This document shows, in pieces, positions 45,387-55,847 of a stretch of 64,000 bases of DNA (positions within the stretch are counted from its first letter, which is position 1; the number at the start of each line of letters is the position of its first letter). The position numbers were made by a program, and so were the translations under genes. The stretch covers positions 62,001-126,000 of the forward strand of contig CAJTSH010000003.1 in NCBI GenBank assembly GCA_910578885.1, given 5' to 3'. The notes below the pieces were generated by a model. It was given only the letters and a program-made list of their open reading frames with translations, searched no databases and was not told the origin of the DNA. Origin of the DNA: an uncultured Lachnospiraceae bacterium. Lineage in GTDB: Bacteria > Bacillota > Clostridia > Lachnospirales > Lachnospiraceae.

Positions 45387-45932
45387 TTACTTCATCAGAC
45401 TAAGTATCATCTGCGCAGTTTCTACCAGTCCCGTACCGTTATCCATACTTCGCTTCTGGATATATCGATGCGCCGCCTCCTCAGTCATACCATTCCGTTC
45501 CATAAGAAGACCTTTTGCACGGGTTAGCAGCTTTTCATCCTCCTCACTGCGTTTTCCGGGCTTCTCCCGCCCCTTCCTCCTTTTTCTGGAAATGGAATAA
45601 GAAATCATTTCCAGAGTATGCACCAATTCATGTACCTTAAGCGGCATAGCAAGGCACATCAAGCCGCTGATACTCCTTTCATTGCAGACATCGGGAGATG
45701 CAACTAAAAGCATCTGAAAATGTGCGGGCAGATATTCATACAATTCCTGATACATCATGTCCGCAAACCGGGAACCGCAAATCAGAACGCCGCCGTCTAA
45801 GGCATTGGCAGACTGCAGCGCCTGCGCTCCGGTCGTTGCTACCGCATCTACAGAAAATCCGCTTCTTATCAATATTCTTTTTATGCTTTTCGCATTTTCC
45901 AACTTAGGGAATGCAACAATTATATTAATCAA
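45387..45932 (-). CDS. ANTAR-domain antitermination regulator
   Basis: 181 residues: a pseudo-receiver domain (about 1-105) lacking the usual DD pocket, a basic linker (SRKRRKGREKPGKR), and a C-terminal ANTAR domain (EEDEKLLTRAKGLLMERNG, AHRYIQKRSMDNG). ANTAR proteins bind paired RNA hairpins and prevent termination, often for nitrogen genes. It starts with TTG (AGGAGAAAAG before it) and lies 108 nt downstream of glnA on the same strand, as in other Clostridia, suggesting control of glutamine metabolism. The gap to glnA contains a two-hairpin element. Confidence 0.88.
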   Translation of the reverse strand: MINIIVAFPKLENAKSIKRILIRSGFSVDAVATTGAQALQSANALDGGVLICGSRFADMMYQELYEYLPAHFQMLLVASPDVCNERSISGLMCLAMPLKVHELVHTLEMISYSISRKRRKGREKPGKRSEEDEKLLTRAKGLLMERNGMTEEAAHRYIQKRSMDNGTGLVETAQMILSLMK

Positions 45933-45967
45933 AACTTTTCTCCTATAGTACCATTTTTCCTCTTTCC

Positions 45968-46016
45968 GGTGTGCCTTTCACACCATCCATGCAGTTTTGG
46001 AAGTTTTACTTCCAAA
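45968..46016 (-). promoter_or_regulatory. Two-hairpin element, copy 1 (before the ANTAR gene)
   Basis: In minus-strand order: a 9-bp stem TTTGGAAGT / ACTTCCAAA with a 3-nt loop (45996-46016), an 11-nt spacer, then a 6-bp stem GGTGTG / CACACC with a 5-nt loop AAAGG (45968-45984). The same geometry occurs at 55166-55214. The first hairpin is identical there; the second has compensated base changes. A GAGGAAAA-ATG follows but that frame stops after three codons. Confidence 0.55.
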
Positions 46017-46040
46017 CTTCACACTTCTCGCAATACTATT

Positions 46041-47372
46041 TTAAATTTTGTATAAATATTCGTTGATTTCCCACGCTGTTACCTGTGTGCGATAGTTCAT
46101 CCATTCCGCTCTCTTTGCTTCCACATATTTTTTTGAAATATGCGCACCCAGAACTTCCTTCAGATATTCGTCTTTTTCGAGTTCCTTAAGCGCTTCTCCC
46201 AAATCTGCGGGAAGAGACTCAATACCGAGCTGTTCTTTCTTGGAAAGGCGCATCTCAAACACATTTTCCTTCACTTCCCCCGGCGGAGTTATCTGATTTT
46301 CAATTCCGTCTAATCCTGCCGCAAGGCAAACGGCAAGTGTCAAATAGGGATTCGCAGACGGATCCGGACAGCGCAGTTCAATCCGGGTTCCCTCCCCTCT
46401 GGACGCCGGAATACGAATCAGCGGGCTTCTGTTTGTCGCAGACCATGCAATGTAAATCGGAGCTTCATAACCCGGCACTAACCGTTTGTAGGAATTTACC
46501 AACGGATTGGTGATTGCTGTCATTCCCTTCACATGCCTCATCAATCCCCCGATAAAATAATATGCCTCCCTGCTCAAGCCCTGCTCGCCCTGCGGCGCAT
46601 CAAAAATATTTCTTCCTTCTTTAGAAAGAGACATATTGATATGCATTCCCGAACCATTGACTCCGTATTTTGGCTTCGGCATGAAACTTGCGAAAAGCCC
46701 ATGCCGTTTTGCAATCGTCTTTACCGCCAGTTTAAAGGTCATAATATTGTCTGCCGTCGCCAATGCCTCATCATATTTAAAATCAATCTCATGCTGTGCC
46801 GGAGCCACCTCATGATGGGACGCTTCAATCTCAAAGCCCATATCCTCTAATGTCAGCACCATATCGCGTCTGGCGTTCTCACCCAAATCAATCGGACCCA
46901 AATCAAAATACCCTGCCTTTTCATGCGTAATCGTGGTCGGCTGACCGTTTTCGTCCACATGGAACAAGAAGAACTCACATTCCGGTCCCACATGAAAGGA
47001 ATAGCCCAATGCTTTCGCACGCGCAATCTCTTTCTTCAACAGATAACGCGGATCTCCCTCGAACGGCTCACCATTCGCGCGGTAAACATCGCAGATAATC
47101 CGCGCCACCTTGCCCTGCTGAGGTCTCCAGGGAAAAATACAAAAAGTATCTAAATCCGGATGCAGATACATATCCGACTCTTCAATACGGACAAATCCCT
47201 CAATAGACGACCCGTCGAACATACACCGGTTATCCAACGCCTTGCCAAGCTGGCTCTTAGTGATTGCCACATTCTTTAATGTCCCGAACATATCCGTAAA
47301 CTGCAGACGGATAAATTCAACGTCTTCTTCCTCTACAAACCGTATAATATCCTGCTTTGTATACTTGCTCAT
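46041..47372 (-). CDS. glnA: Glutamine synthetase, type I
   Basis: Ammonia assimilation: glutamate + NH3 + ATP to glutamine, dodecameric. 443 residues, the short GSI-alpha length. It has the beta-grasp N-terminus ([18 protein letters not shown]), [43 protein letters not shown] and [10 protein letters not shown]. It overlaps the upstream hisA-like stop by one base (TAATG), so the two are translationally coupled. The ANTAR regulator gene follows. No GlnR-type TGTNA repeats were noticed near it. Confidence 0.97.
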   Translation of the reverse strand: MSKYTKQDIIRFVEEEDVEFIRLQFTDMFGTLKNVAITKSQLGKALDNRCMFDGSSIEGFVRIEESDMYLHPDLDTFCIFPWRPQQGKVARIICDVYRANGEPFEGDPRYLLKKEIARAKALGYSFHVGPECEFFLFHVDENGQPTTITHEKAGYFDLGPIDLGENARRDMVLTLEDMGFEIEASHHEVAPAQHEIDFKYDEALATADNIMTFKLAVKTIAKRHGLFASFMPKPKYGVNGSGMHINMSLSKEGRNIFDAPQGEQGLSREAYYFIGGLMRHVKGMTAITNPLVNSYKRLVPGYEAPIYIAWSATNRSPLIRIPASRGEGTRIELRCPDPSANPYLTLAVCLAAGLDGIENQITPPGEVKENVFEMRLSKKEQLGIESLPADLGEALKELEKDEYLKEVLGAHISKKYVEAKRAEWMNYRTQVTAWEINEYLYKI

Positions 47373-48157
47373 TAAACTTCCTCTCCTTTTACAAATTCCA
47401 AGACTTTCCGATATCCCATCGTGCCTCCGAACAAATCCAGTGCGCTTCCGATTGTCACATGTAACCTGTCCATCCCGACCTCTTTTAACCTTCGCAGATC
47501 CTCAAAGCTGCCCACACCGCCGGCATAGGTCACAGGTATCTTTCCCCATTCGCCTAACATCGCCGCAAGCTCTGTCTCAATGCCGGAAGCCTTCCCTTCC
47601 ACATCTACCGCATGTATCAAAAATTCATCCGCAAAACCACTGAGCTTATCCAACAGTTCCAGCGTAATTTTTTCTTCCGTAAATTTCTGCCAGCGGTCTG
47701 TCACGATATAATATGAATTATCTCTTTTCCGGCAGCTCAAGTCCAGCACCAGACGCTCCCTTCCCACCGCTGCAAGCAGTTTTTCAAGATTTTGATAATT
47801 CACCCTGCCATCCGAGAACACAAAAGAGGTGACGATTACATGGCTCGCTCCCTGCTCTAAAAAATATGCCGCATTCCCATCATTGATTCCTCCGCCTATC
47901 TGAAGCCCCCCGGGATATGCCATCAGCGCATGAACCGCCTGCTCTTTTGTCGCCTCATAATATTCGCTGCCCACAGGATTGAGCAGAATAATATGCCCCC
48001 CCTTTATGCCGTCCTTCTTATAATATTCCGCAAAAAAAGATGCGTCTACATCCGTTGTAAAATTTTCTTTCGCTTTATTGTCATCATCCTTTAAGCTTCC
48101 GCCGACAATCTGTTTTACCTTCCCATTATGAATATCAATACATGGACGAAATTCCAT
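47372..48157 (-). CDS. Eukaryotic-type HisA: phosphoribosylformimino-AICAR-phosphate isomerase
   Basis: Histidine biosynthesis step 4, an Amadori isomerase with a TIM barrel. The 261 residues resemble the fungal/plant HIS6 form: [17 protein letters not shown] (Asp8 as base), [25 protein letters not shown] and VTYAGGV phosphate-binding ends. It is coupled to glnA, which supplies the glutamine used by the next histidine enzyme (HisH/HisF), a reason for the pairing. No other his genes are in the window. AAGGAGCAG precedes ATG. Confidence 0.85.
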   Translation of the reverse strand: MEFRPCIDIHNGKVKQIVGGSLKDDDNKAKENFTTDVDASFFAEYYKKDGIKGGHIILLNPVGSEYYEATKEQAVHALMAYPGGLQIGGGINDGNAAYFLEQGASHVIVTSFVFSDGRVNYQNLEKLLAAVGRERLVLDLSCRKRDNSYYIVTDRWQKFTEEKITLELLDKLSGFADEFLIHAVDVEGKASGIETELAAMLGEWGKIPVTYAGGVGSFEDLRRLKEVGMDRLHVTIGSALDLFGGTMGYRKVLEFVKGEEV

Positions 48158-48202
48158 TTCACTGCTCCTTTTCTTCTTGATTACAAAGGTTTTCTTTTAA
48201 AA

Positions 48203-48240
48203 AAGGGCAACGTCCACCCGTAAGCGGCTCCGTTGCCCTT
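48203..48240 (-). terminator. Terminator of the O-antigen-ligase-like gene
   Basis: Minus-strand stem AAGGGCAACG (48231-48240) / CGTTGCCCTT (48203-48212), then a T-run. It lies 40 bp past the stop codon of the membrane protein gene. Confidence 0.85.
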
Positions 48241-48280
48241 GATTAAGAATACCACAACTTGAAAAAAAAGTGAATACCGG

Positions 48281-49822
48281 TTATTGACTTTTCCGCAGGA
48301 TACTTAAGTATATTCCCAACCCGATAAACACAAACGGAAGAATGGTAATCTGCGAACTATTTGCAATCCCCTGTGCCAAAAATGCTGCAATTCCAACAAT
48401 TCCCAACAGCGCCCGTTCATCTTTTGCCACGCTCCGGACGCTCTTTGCCAGCACCGTCAATATCATGCCAAAATATCCGATAAAGCCAGCGATTCCCGTT
48501 GTCACAAGCATCTGAAGATATTCATTATGCGCATCTATGTATTTTGCCATATACAGCGCACGCGCTTCCTCTCCAAAATGCTCATTCATGAGATAAGAAT
48601 AACAATTGATTCCACATCCAAAGACTTTCTTTTCGGGTGAAAGCTTAAAGAAAAGCTGCCACGACCGGCTCCAGACATACCCTCTGTTACTCCCCCATGC
48701 ATCATTGTACCGAAACTTTGCTAACCATCCCGTTTCGCCCGCTTTCCCTATATTAGCCATGCCGAAAACCGTGAAAAACGCCAAAGCGCAGATAAGAAGA
48801 ATCCCCCAATAGACTCTTCCCAGCCAAAGATATAACTTATCCTTGTCCTTCACCCATCTCCAGACCAATGCGCACAGAACCAGAAATGCTGCCATGACCG
48901 CAAGCAATTTCCCATTCAAAGCCACTTGCATAACGCCGTCAAACGTATATGCGTTCTTACGGAACAGCGTATAAAACAGAGCCGTTACACCTAACGCCAA
49001 TAAGAAAACCGCTCCCTCTATCCAGACCTTGTCCAACTTCTTCTTCTGAAGAAAAACATGGCCCAAAATCACCAGAAACGATGCCCCGATTCCTAAAAAT
49101 GCGCTATCGCTTCGGCAGCAAAAAGACCCCGTAAACCCAAGAAACAGTACGATTGCATATATCCACATTGATATCTTCTCTTTACTGTTCAAGAAAAGTA
49201 CCATGAGAGCTGCCACTGTGATACTATTGAAAGCCGCATTAAAATTCAAATTTCCGATTGTACCGATGAAAATAGAATACTGATCCGTTGCGAGATTTTC
49301 CTTCATTCCCAGAATATCAATCTGCCATTCATTCAGTATCTGCAGGAGATAAACGCCGGAAACCCCAAGAAGAAATGCCCAGGTCAGAAATGCGCTCCAC
49401 TTCAGGAATCTTGCCAGAATCAGCATGACTGCCGCTCCGGAAAGATACACCATAATTCCAAGATACCGTCCTGTTTCCCCCCAGAAAGCATCCGTCAGAT
49501 GTCCGCTCCCAAAACCTCCTATCAGCCATATTACAACTGCCAGAAGCAGAAAAAGAAACAGTGCGGATTTTATATTCAGTTTTTTTGTGAAAGGCGAATT
49601 TCCTTTCCCGCGTTCCAAAATAGCAAACAAGGCCAAAAGAACCATCATTCCAAGAAAAAAGAAAGTTACCGTGAAATAAAAATCCCTTTTCGCCCGCAAT
49701 ATATCTATATAATTATTTCTGTAAAAAAGTGGGAAAATCAAGAGCATAATTGCGACATACAGACTCGTGACATGCTCCTGCATAATCTCCATGATACTTA
49801 CCTTTGCTTTCTTTTTCTTCAT
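48281..49822 (-). CDS. O-antigen ligase / polymerase-like membrane protein (WzyC family)
   Basis: 513 residues with about eleven or twelve membrane helices. The largest outside loop near 385-430 carries RGYVWSRSWQLF and the family motif YIDAHNEYLQM, as in Wzy_C proteins that transfer or polymerise surface glycans. Start chosen at 49822 (GGAG 7 nt before); an ATG two codons upstream is too close. It stands alone between two terminators and no glycosyltransferase cluster is near, so its glycan substrate is unknown; teichoic-acid-like or exopolysaccharide polymers are possible. Confidence 0.8.
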   Translation of the reverse strand: MKKKKAKVSIMEIMQEHVTSLYVAIMLLIFPLFYRNNYIDILRAKRDFYFTVTFFFLGMMVLLALFAILERGKGNSPFTKKLNIKSALFLFLLLAVVIWLIGGFGSGHLTDAFWGETGRYLGIMVYLSGAAVMLILARFLKWSAFLTWAFLLGVSGVYLLQILNEWQIDILGMKENLATDQYSIFIGTIGNLNFNAAFNSITVAALMVLFLNSKEKISMWIYAIVLFLGFTGSFCCRSDSAFLGIGASFLVILGHVFLQKKKLDKVWIEGAVFLLALGVTALFYTLFRKNAYTFDGVMQVALNGKLLAVMAAFLVLCALVWRWVKDKDKLYLWLGRVYWGILLICALAFFTVFGMANIGKAGETGWLAKFRYNDAWGSNRGYVWSRSWQLFFKLSPEKKVFGCGINCYSYLMNEHFGEEARALYMAKYIDAHNEYLQMLVTTGIAGFIGYFGMILTVLAKSVRSVAKDERALLGIVGIAAFLAQGIANSSQITILPFVFIGLGIYLSILRKSQ

Positions 49823-49839
49823 AGCCATTCTCCATAAAA

Positions 49840-49869
49840 ATCCGGCGTCAGTTCACTCTGACGCCGGAT
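49840..49869 (-). terminator. Terminator of the BIG2 surface-protein gene
   Basis: Perfect 12-bp stem ATCCGGCGTCAG / complement (49858-49869 and 49840-49851), 6-nt loop, followed on the minus strand by TTTTT. Confidence 0.9.
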
Positions 49870-49884
49870 AAATACTGACATTTA

Positions 49885-51393
49885 CTATTGTACTGTTACC
49901 GTAAATGTTGCGGTTCCACCTTTTTTCGTCGTTACTGTAATTGTTGTTGTTCCGGCTTTCTTACCGGTAACTTTACCCTTCTTATTTACAGTTGCAATCT
50001 TAGAATCTGCCGACTTGTAAGATTTTACCTTATCGCCCTTAATCAATGACTTTACTGCAATTGTTGTTGTTCCGTTTACTTTGATACTTGCTTTTGTCTT
50101 TTTCAAAGTAACTTTCGGCACTACTTTTACTGTGCAGGTCGCCTTTTTACCATTCTTAGATTTTACTGTAATCTTTGCTGTTCCATATGCTTTTCCGGTT
50201 ACTTTTCCCTTTTTATCAACTGTAGCTACCTTCTTGTTTGAAGAAGTATATGTAAGCTTCTCTGTTGCAGAAATCGGATTTCTTGTAACGGAAAGAGTTG
50301 TTTTCTTTCCTTTCACTACACTTACGTTCTTTGCTGCGAACTTCAGGCTCTTTGTAACAACCTTGCCCTTCTGTACCTTAACTTTGAATGTAGCTGTTGC
50401 GCCGCTCTTCATAGTTACAGTAATTGTTGTAGTTCCGACTTTCTTACCAGTAACTTTTCCGGTCTTCTTATTCACAGTTGCAATCTTCGTATTAGATGAT
50501 ACATAAGAAGCTACCTTATCATTTGCCGGATACTTTGTTGCCACTTTTACTGCTGAAGAAGATTTTTTAACCTGAATTACCGTTGACTTAGCATTCAATG
50601 TTACCTCTGCAACTGTAATCTTACAGGTTGCTGTTTTACCGTTTACAGTTGTTGCTGTAATTGTTGCCTGACCAGCCTTCTTACCGGTTACTACGCCAGT
50701 GCTGTTTACAGCTGCAATCTTGTCATCAGAAGATGTCCACGTTACGGAAGTATTGTTAGCATTTGCCGGAGTTACGGTTGCTGTCAAAGCAACGGTTTTT
50801 CCTTTTGGTACAGTTGCTGAAGCTGTATTCAATGTAACTTTGTCAGGAGCCGGCTTTTCAACAACAGGCGGCTTCGGTGTAGGTGTCGGTGTAGGTGTCG
50901 GTGCTGCTGTTACAGTCACATTACATGTTGCGTTTGCTGTTTTATTGCCTTTGGTTGCTGTTGCAGTAATTACTGTGTTTCCAGCTGTTTTAGCAGTTAT
51001 AACACCATTTACTACCGTTGCTACTGCTTCGTTGCTGCTTGACCATGCTACTGTTGCATCTTCCGGAGCTACTTTTGTTACTGTAATAGTAGCTGTCTTG
51101 CCTGCTACAATGGTAAGGGTTACATTGGATAAGGAAATACTTACCTCATCTCCTTCTCCTGTAGTCGGATCAGTTACGCCTTCTCCCGGAGTCTCTCCTT
51201 CTCCTGTAGTCGGATCAATTACGCCTTCTCCTGTAGTCGGATCCTTTACTTCTTCTCCAGACTGAACCGTTGCGTCATTTGTGCCAGCCAGAACGTCCAT
51301 CTGAACCATCGTTAAGCATAAGCATAAGCTCAAAAACAATGCCATGAAACGTTTTAAGCCAGACTTGCTGATTTTCGTAGTTACTTCATTCAT
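49885..51393 (-). CDS. Secreted protein made of BIG2 (Ig-like) domains
   Basis: 502 residues. Signal peptide about 1-36 (ending DVLAG), a short low-complexity region with three DPTTGEG repeats (about 50-82), one BIG2 domain, a Thr-Pro repeat hinge (about 163-175), then four more BIG2 domains to the end. The domains repeat the pattern KGKTxxLTATVTP, WxSSNxKIAxV, GKVTGKKAGTATITVT. There is no catalytic domain and no LPXTG. It is probably a structural or wall-associated surface protein, related in its C-terminus to the tail of the GH3-GH30 enzyme. AAGGAGGAG precedes ATG. Confidence 0.88.
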   Translation of the reverse strand: MNEVTTKISKSGLKRFMALFLSLCLCLTMVQMDVLAGTNDATVQSGEEVKDPTTGEGVIDPTTGEGETPGEGVTDPTTGEGDEVSISLSNVTLTIVAGKTATITVTKVAPEDATVAWSSSNEAVATVVNGVITAKTAGNTVITATATKGNKTANATCNVTVTAAPTPTPTPTPKPPVVEKPAPDKVTLNTASATVPKGKTVALTATVTPANANNTSVTWTSSDDKIAAVNSTGVVTGKKAGQATITATTVNGKTATCKITVAEVTLNAKSTVIQVKKSSSAVKVATKYPANDKVASYVSSNTKIATVNKKTGKVTGKKVGTTTITVTMKSGATATFKVKVQKGKVVTKSLKFAAKNVSVVKGKKTTLSVTRNPISATEKLTYTSSNKKVATVDKKGKVTGKAYGTAKITVKSKNGKKATCTVKVVPKVTLKKTKASIKVNGTTTIAVKSLIKGDKVKSYKSADSKIATVNKKGKVTGKKAGTTTITVTTKKGGTATFTVTVQ

Positions 51394-51434
51394 CTCTTTG
51401 TCTCCTCCTTAATAATTGATATGAACCGTTCTCT

Positions 51435-51463
51435 ATTCTATTCTTATATTTCCGTTTTGTCAA
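51435..51463 (-). promoter_or_regulatory. Promoter of the BIG2 surface-protein gene
   Basis: Minus strand TTGACA (51458-51463), 17-nt spacer, TAGAAT (51435-51440), about 40 bp before the start codon. Confidence 0.75.
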
Positions 51464-51610
51464 TATATAATCACTTTTTCACAATTTTTCATTTAGAATC
51501 TTCTGATAATTCCCCCAAAATTATACATAATTCACAAAATTTTCATTTTTCCCTCTCCTATCTCCAATGTTTATTCACTAAATTTAAATCCATTTCTAAG
51601 CTGTCAGACA

Positions 51611-51639
51611 TTGACACCCTATTTTTTTTTTGCTAAAAT
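51611..51639 (+). promoter_or_regulatory. guaB promoter
   Basis: TTGACA (51611-51616), 17-nt spacer that is mostly T, TAAAAT (51634-51639), about 60 bp before guaB. The remainder of 51394-51697 is AT-rich and shows no gene or purine riboswitch. Confidence 0.8.
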
Positions 51640-51691
51640 CTAAAAATTAAAACCTTTTTAACAACATACCAAAACGTGAAAGAGAGGATAA

Positions 51692-53155
<1,464 letters not shown>

Positions 53156-53166
53156 AAGAACCCACA

Positions 53167-53196
53167 AAAACCGGAGAGAACATACTCTCCGGTTTT
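53167..53196. terminator. guaB terminator (probably bidirectional)
   Basis: Perfect 12-bp stem AAAACCGGAGAG (53167-53178) / complement (53185-53196), 6-nt loop, with T-runs on both strands, between guaB and the convergent lipoprotein gene. Confidence 0.9.
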
Positions 53197-53229
53197 TTAA
53201 CCCATCCATTTCTTCAAGATATGCAACTG

Positions 53230-53649
53230 TTATGGATTATTTTTCGTGGTATTTCCGTTCGTAGTGTTATTATTCGTTGTATTATTGTTTTCCGTAGCAG
53301 CTCCGTTGATTCCCTCGGTACCGTCCAGTGCATCCTTCACATCATTTCCGGCGTCGTCCACTGCATCCGCTGCATCATCACCGATATCCTCAATACCGTC
53401 TACAGCATCTTCTCCCATGTCCTTAATATCGTCTGTCACGCTCCCGTCTCCGTTGGCATTATCATTGTTGTCATTGGTGCTGTTATTCTGATTGTTGTTT
53501 TTGTCGTCTGTTCCGTCTGTAACAGAATTGTTATTGCTGTTGTTGCCATTGTTGTTTTTGTCTGCGTTATTTTTTCCGCAGGCCGCTGCCGTTACGCCTA
53601 ATGCCAGCACAAGCATTGCCGCAACCAGTAATTTGCTAAACTTTTTCAT
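53230..53649 (-). CDS. Asn/Asp-rich low-complexity lipoprotein
   Basis: 139 residues from the ATG at 53649 (AAGGAG 9 nt before). Signal peptide with lipobox TAAAC, Cys24. Then an Asn-rich stretch (about 27-62), an acidic amphipathic repeat region with DIKDM, DAVDGIEDIGDDAADAVDD, and an Asn/Thr-rich end. No enzyme motif. The acidic repeated helix resembles spore or cell-wall structural proteins, and the spoVAE/spoVAD genes lie directly upstream on the same strand, so a sporulation role is possible but unproven. Confidence 0.75.
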   Translation of the reverse strand: MKKFSKLLVAAMLVLALGVTAAACGKNNADKNNNGNNSNNNSVTDGTDDKNNNQNNSTNDNNDNANGDGSVTDDIKDMGEDAVDGIEDIGDDAADAVDDAGNDVKDALDGTEGINGAATENNNTTNNNTTNGNTTKNNP

Positions 53650-53762
53650 GGTCATTTCTCCTTTTCCTTTTTCCTGTGTCTGATTTTACAGTACATACAG
53701 GTATGGGTATTTTCCCAGTCACTTATATTGTGGACGTATTTCACTTTTTTATTCATTTCCAT

Positions 53763-54119
53763 TTATTTCCTCATTTTCGGTTCAAAAATAAGGGATGCCA
53801 GATAGCCAAATACAAGCGCTGCACAGATTCCTACGGCGCTTGCCGTAAATCCGCCCATAAAAATTCCTAAAAAGCCATCCGTTTCAATCGCTTCCTTTAC
53901 GCCCTTGAACAGTGTATTTCCAAATCCCAGAAGCGGCACGCTCGCCCCTGCTCCCGCAAAGTCAATGAGAGGCTGATAAACGCCGACTGCGCCTAATACT
54001 GCACCGGCGCACACCAACATTACCATAATTCTCCCTGGCATAAGCTTTGTCTTTTCCATCAATATTTGAATCAGGGCGCAAATCACCCCGCCTACCCAGA
54101 ATGCATTTACATAATCCAT
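53763..54119 (-). CDS. spoVAE: Stage V sporulation protein AE
   Basis: 118-residue membrane protein with four hydrophobic segments and the SpoVAE pattern: FWVGGVICALIQILME, KLMPGRIMV, GAGASVPLLGFG, GIFMGGFTASAVG. SpoVA proteins form the channel for dipicolinic acid entry into and release from the forespore. It follows spoVAD by 18 nt. Confidence 0.93.
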   Translation of the reverse strand: MDYVNAFWVGGVICALIQILMEKTKLMPGRIMVMLVCAGAVLGAVGVYQPLIDFAGAGASVPLLGFGNTLFKGVKEAIETDGFLGIFMGGFTASAVGICAALVFGYLASLIFEPKMRK

Positions 54120-54137
54120 TTTCGCGTTTCCTTTCCT

Positions 54138-55151
54138 CTATTCCTCGTATTCCAAAACAACTCCGTGAGCAATTCCCGGAACATTCTGTCCCTCATTGAA
54201 ACTAACCGTAGAGAGCAGCGCTCCGGTCGGCACGAACAACACCCGTTTCAAAACGCCTTTTTCAATATGCGGCAGAAAATGCGCGCTCATAGTAATTGCG
54301 CTGCAGCCGCAGCCGGAACCGCCGGAATCTGTTCCCTGCGTATCCTTGTCAAAGATCTCTATTCCGCAGTCCGTATAAATCCCGCTGATGTCAAATCCCT
54401 TTTCTTTCAACAAATCCAGCAGAATCTGCCTGCCCACATAACCTAAATCCCCGGTTATGATTTTGTCATAATCCTCTGGTTTCCGCTGAAAATCCTCAAA
54501 ATGATGGGCAATCAAATCACAAGCGGCAGGCGCCATTGCAGCCCCCATATTCATAGAATCCCTGATTCCATAATCTACGATTCTTCCGGTCGTCACTCCC
54601 GTAATTTTCACATGGCTCTTACTTGTTCCAATTAAAAAAGCGCCGCTTCCTGTAACGGTCCATGTTGCAGATACAGGTCTTTGATTTCCATACTCTAACG
54701 GAAAGCGGAATTGCTTTTCTGCGCTGGCAAAATGACTGGAAGTCATCGCAAGCACAAGGTCAGCATAACCGCCGGCAACGCACATCGCCGCTAAAGACAT
54801 GGATTCTCCCGCCGTAGAACAGGCGCCGTACAATCCAAACAACGGAATATTATAATTCATAATTCCAAAAGAAGTCGCTATCGTCTGTCCCAGCAAATCT
54901 CCGGCAAATACATAGCGCACATCCTCCGGTTTCACATGCGCCTTCCCCATCGCAAGCGCCGCCGCCTCCTTTTGCATGGTACTCTCCGCCTCTTCCCACG
55001 AATCGGCGCCGAATTTATCATCCTGGCATATCATATCAAAGCATTTCCCTAACGGTCCTTCTCCTTCCTTCTTTCCCGCGACGCTGCCTGACGAAAGAAT
55101 GTAAGGACATTGTTTGAAGGAAATACTCTGTTTTCCAATCATCTGTGACAT
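54138..55151 (-). CDS. spoVAD: Stage V sporulation protein AD
   Basis: 337 residues with a thiolase-like fold; binds dipicolinic acid in the SpoVA channel complex. The family motifs YGACSTAGESM, SHFASAEKQFRFPLEYGNQRP and SGGSGCGCSA are intact. Normally encoded as spoVAC-spoVAD-spoVAE; here no spoVAC lies upstream. The 5' region instead holds a two-hairpin element right before the AAGGAGG site, and possible forespore promoter boxes (GCATA... CAATAAT) with imperfect spacing. Confidence 0.95.
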   Translation of the reverse strand: MSQMIGKQSISFKQCPYILSSGSVAGKKEGEGPLGKCFDMICQDDKFGADSWEEAESTMQKEAAALAMGKAHVKPEDVRYVFAGDLLGQTIATSFGIMNYNIPLFGLYGACSTAGESMSLAAMCVAGGYADLVLAMTSSHFASAEKQFRFPLEYGNQRPVSATWTVTGSGAFLIGTSKSHVKITGVTTGRIVDYGIRDSMNMGAAMAPAACDLIAHHFEDFQRKPEDYDKIITGDLGYVGRQILLDLLKEKGFDISGIYTDCGIEIFDKDTQGTDSGGSGCGCSAITMSAHFLPHIEKGVLKRVLFVPTGALLSTVSFNEGQNVPGIAHGVVLEYEE

Positions 55152-55165
55152 GTTTTCCTCCTTCT

Positions 55166-55214
55166 GGCATGTTCCTCATGCCATTCAGGTAGATTTGGAA
55201 GTTTTACTTCCAAA
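55166..55214 (-). promoter_or_regulatory. Two-hairpin element, copy 2 (spoVAD leader)
   Basis: Same layout as 45968-46016: TTTGGAAGT / ACTTCCAAA stem with a 3-nt loop (55194-55214), 11-nt spacer, then GGCATG / CATGCC with loop AGGAA (55166-55182). The AGGAGG ribosome site and ATG of spoVAD follow 14 nt later. Bases 3-4 of the second stem differ from copy 1 in a pairing-preserving way. Confidence 0.55.
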
Positions 55215-55340
55215 CTTTCCCTCTCTTTTCTTTTTTTTATTATTGTTTCAGCTTTTGGGGAATTCTATGCAAAAGAAATAGGGACAACAAACAAAAAACG
55301 TGTTAAACTATGATTATCAAATAAACGAAAGGAGTATTCT

Positions 55341-55442
55341 ATGGGCGGAATGATAATTTGCGCACCGCAAAGGCGGTTTAGCGCAGCAATTCCATATTGT
55401 TTCATTATGAGGAAAAATCGCCTTTGCCATCCTAAAAAATAA
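55341..55442 (+). CDS. Short leader-type ORF (33 residues)
   Basis: ATG preceded by AAAGGAG at a good distance; encodes MGGMIICAPQRRF... ending RKNRLCHPKK, rich in Arg and Cys. It lies 18 nt before the HTH gene at 55461. The RNA can form a local hairpin ACCGC / GCGGT (55364-55377) or instead a long-range stem GCAAAGGCG / CGCCTTTGC (55367-55375 with 55419-55427). The two exclude each other, as in leader-peptide attenuation. No homologue is known to me; it may be a regulatory leader or chance. Confidence 0.45.
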   Translation: MGGMIICAPQRRFSAAIPYCFIMRKNRLCHPKK

Positions 55443-55460
55443 AAATTAGGAGGGTAAAAA

Positions 55461-55730
55461 ATGGGCAACCAAAGCGTAACTGATCTGCTTCCGAAAGAAC
55501 TTTTGGAGCAGATACAGGAATATGCAGAGGGCAAAGTAATTTATATCCCCAAAAAGAAAACAAATAAAAGTCATTGGGGAACAAACACAGATACCAAGAA
55601 ATATATAGCCGAGCGCAATCACCAGATATACATAGACTTTCAAAATGGGATGAATGCGCAGCAATTATCGGAGAAATACTTTTTGACGAAAAAAAGTATC
55701 CAGAGAATTTTAAAACAGGAACGTCTGTAA
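55461..55730 (+). CDS. Small HTH protein (CD3324 / Mor-like family)
   Basis: 89 residues. The N-terminal LLPKELLEQIQEYAEGKVIYIPKK and C-terminal NAQQLSEKYFLTKKSIQRIL (helix-turn-helix) match small DNA-binding proteins of the CD3324/Mor transcription activator group found in Clostridia. Target unknown. TAGGAGGG precedes ATG and a strong terminator follows. Confidence 0.8.
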   Translation: MGNQSVTDLLPKELLEQIQEYAEGKVIYIPKKKTNKSHWGTNTDTKKYIAERNHQIYIDFQNGMNAQQLSEKYFLTKKSIQRILKQERL

Positions 55731-55745
55731 GAACAGACGATTTTC

Positions 55746-55774
55746 AAAATGTGCCACAAATTGTGGCACATTTT
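55746..55774 (+). terminator. Terminator after the HTH gene
   Basis: Perfect 14-bp inverted repeat AAAATGTGCCACAA / complement (55746-55759 and 55761-55774) with a one-base centre, then TTTTTATTTT. It separates the HTH gene from the rRNA methyltransferase. Confidence 0.85.
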
Positions 55775-55847
55775 TATTTTAAGAAAGTGTGTGAGGTTTC
55801 TCCCGCATATCCCACTTGTTATAATCGGGCTATGGAGGAAAACGCTT

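Noticed and set aside
50699..51265. Long plus-strand frame opposite the BIG2 surface-protein gene
   Set aside because: Same cause: Val/Thr-rich shadow of repetitive coding DNA, and its Ser-Pro repeats mirror the DPTTGEG repeats.
53656..53762. Possible forespore (sigma-G) promoter before the Asn-rich lipoprotein gene (GAATA, 19 nt, CAATATA)
   Set aside because: Boxes are close to consensus but spacing is off by one or more; too weak to list as a feature.
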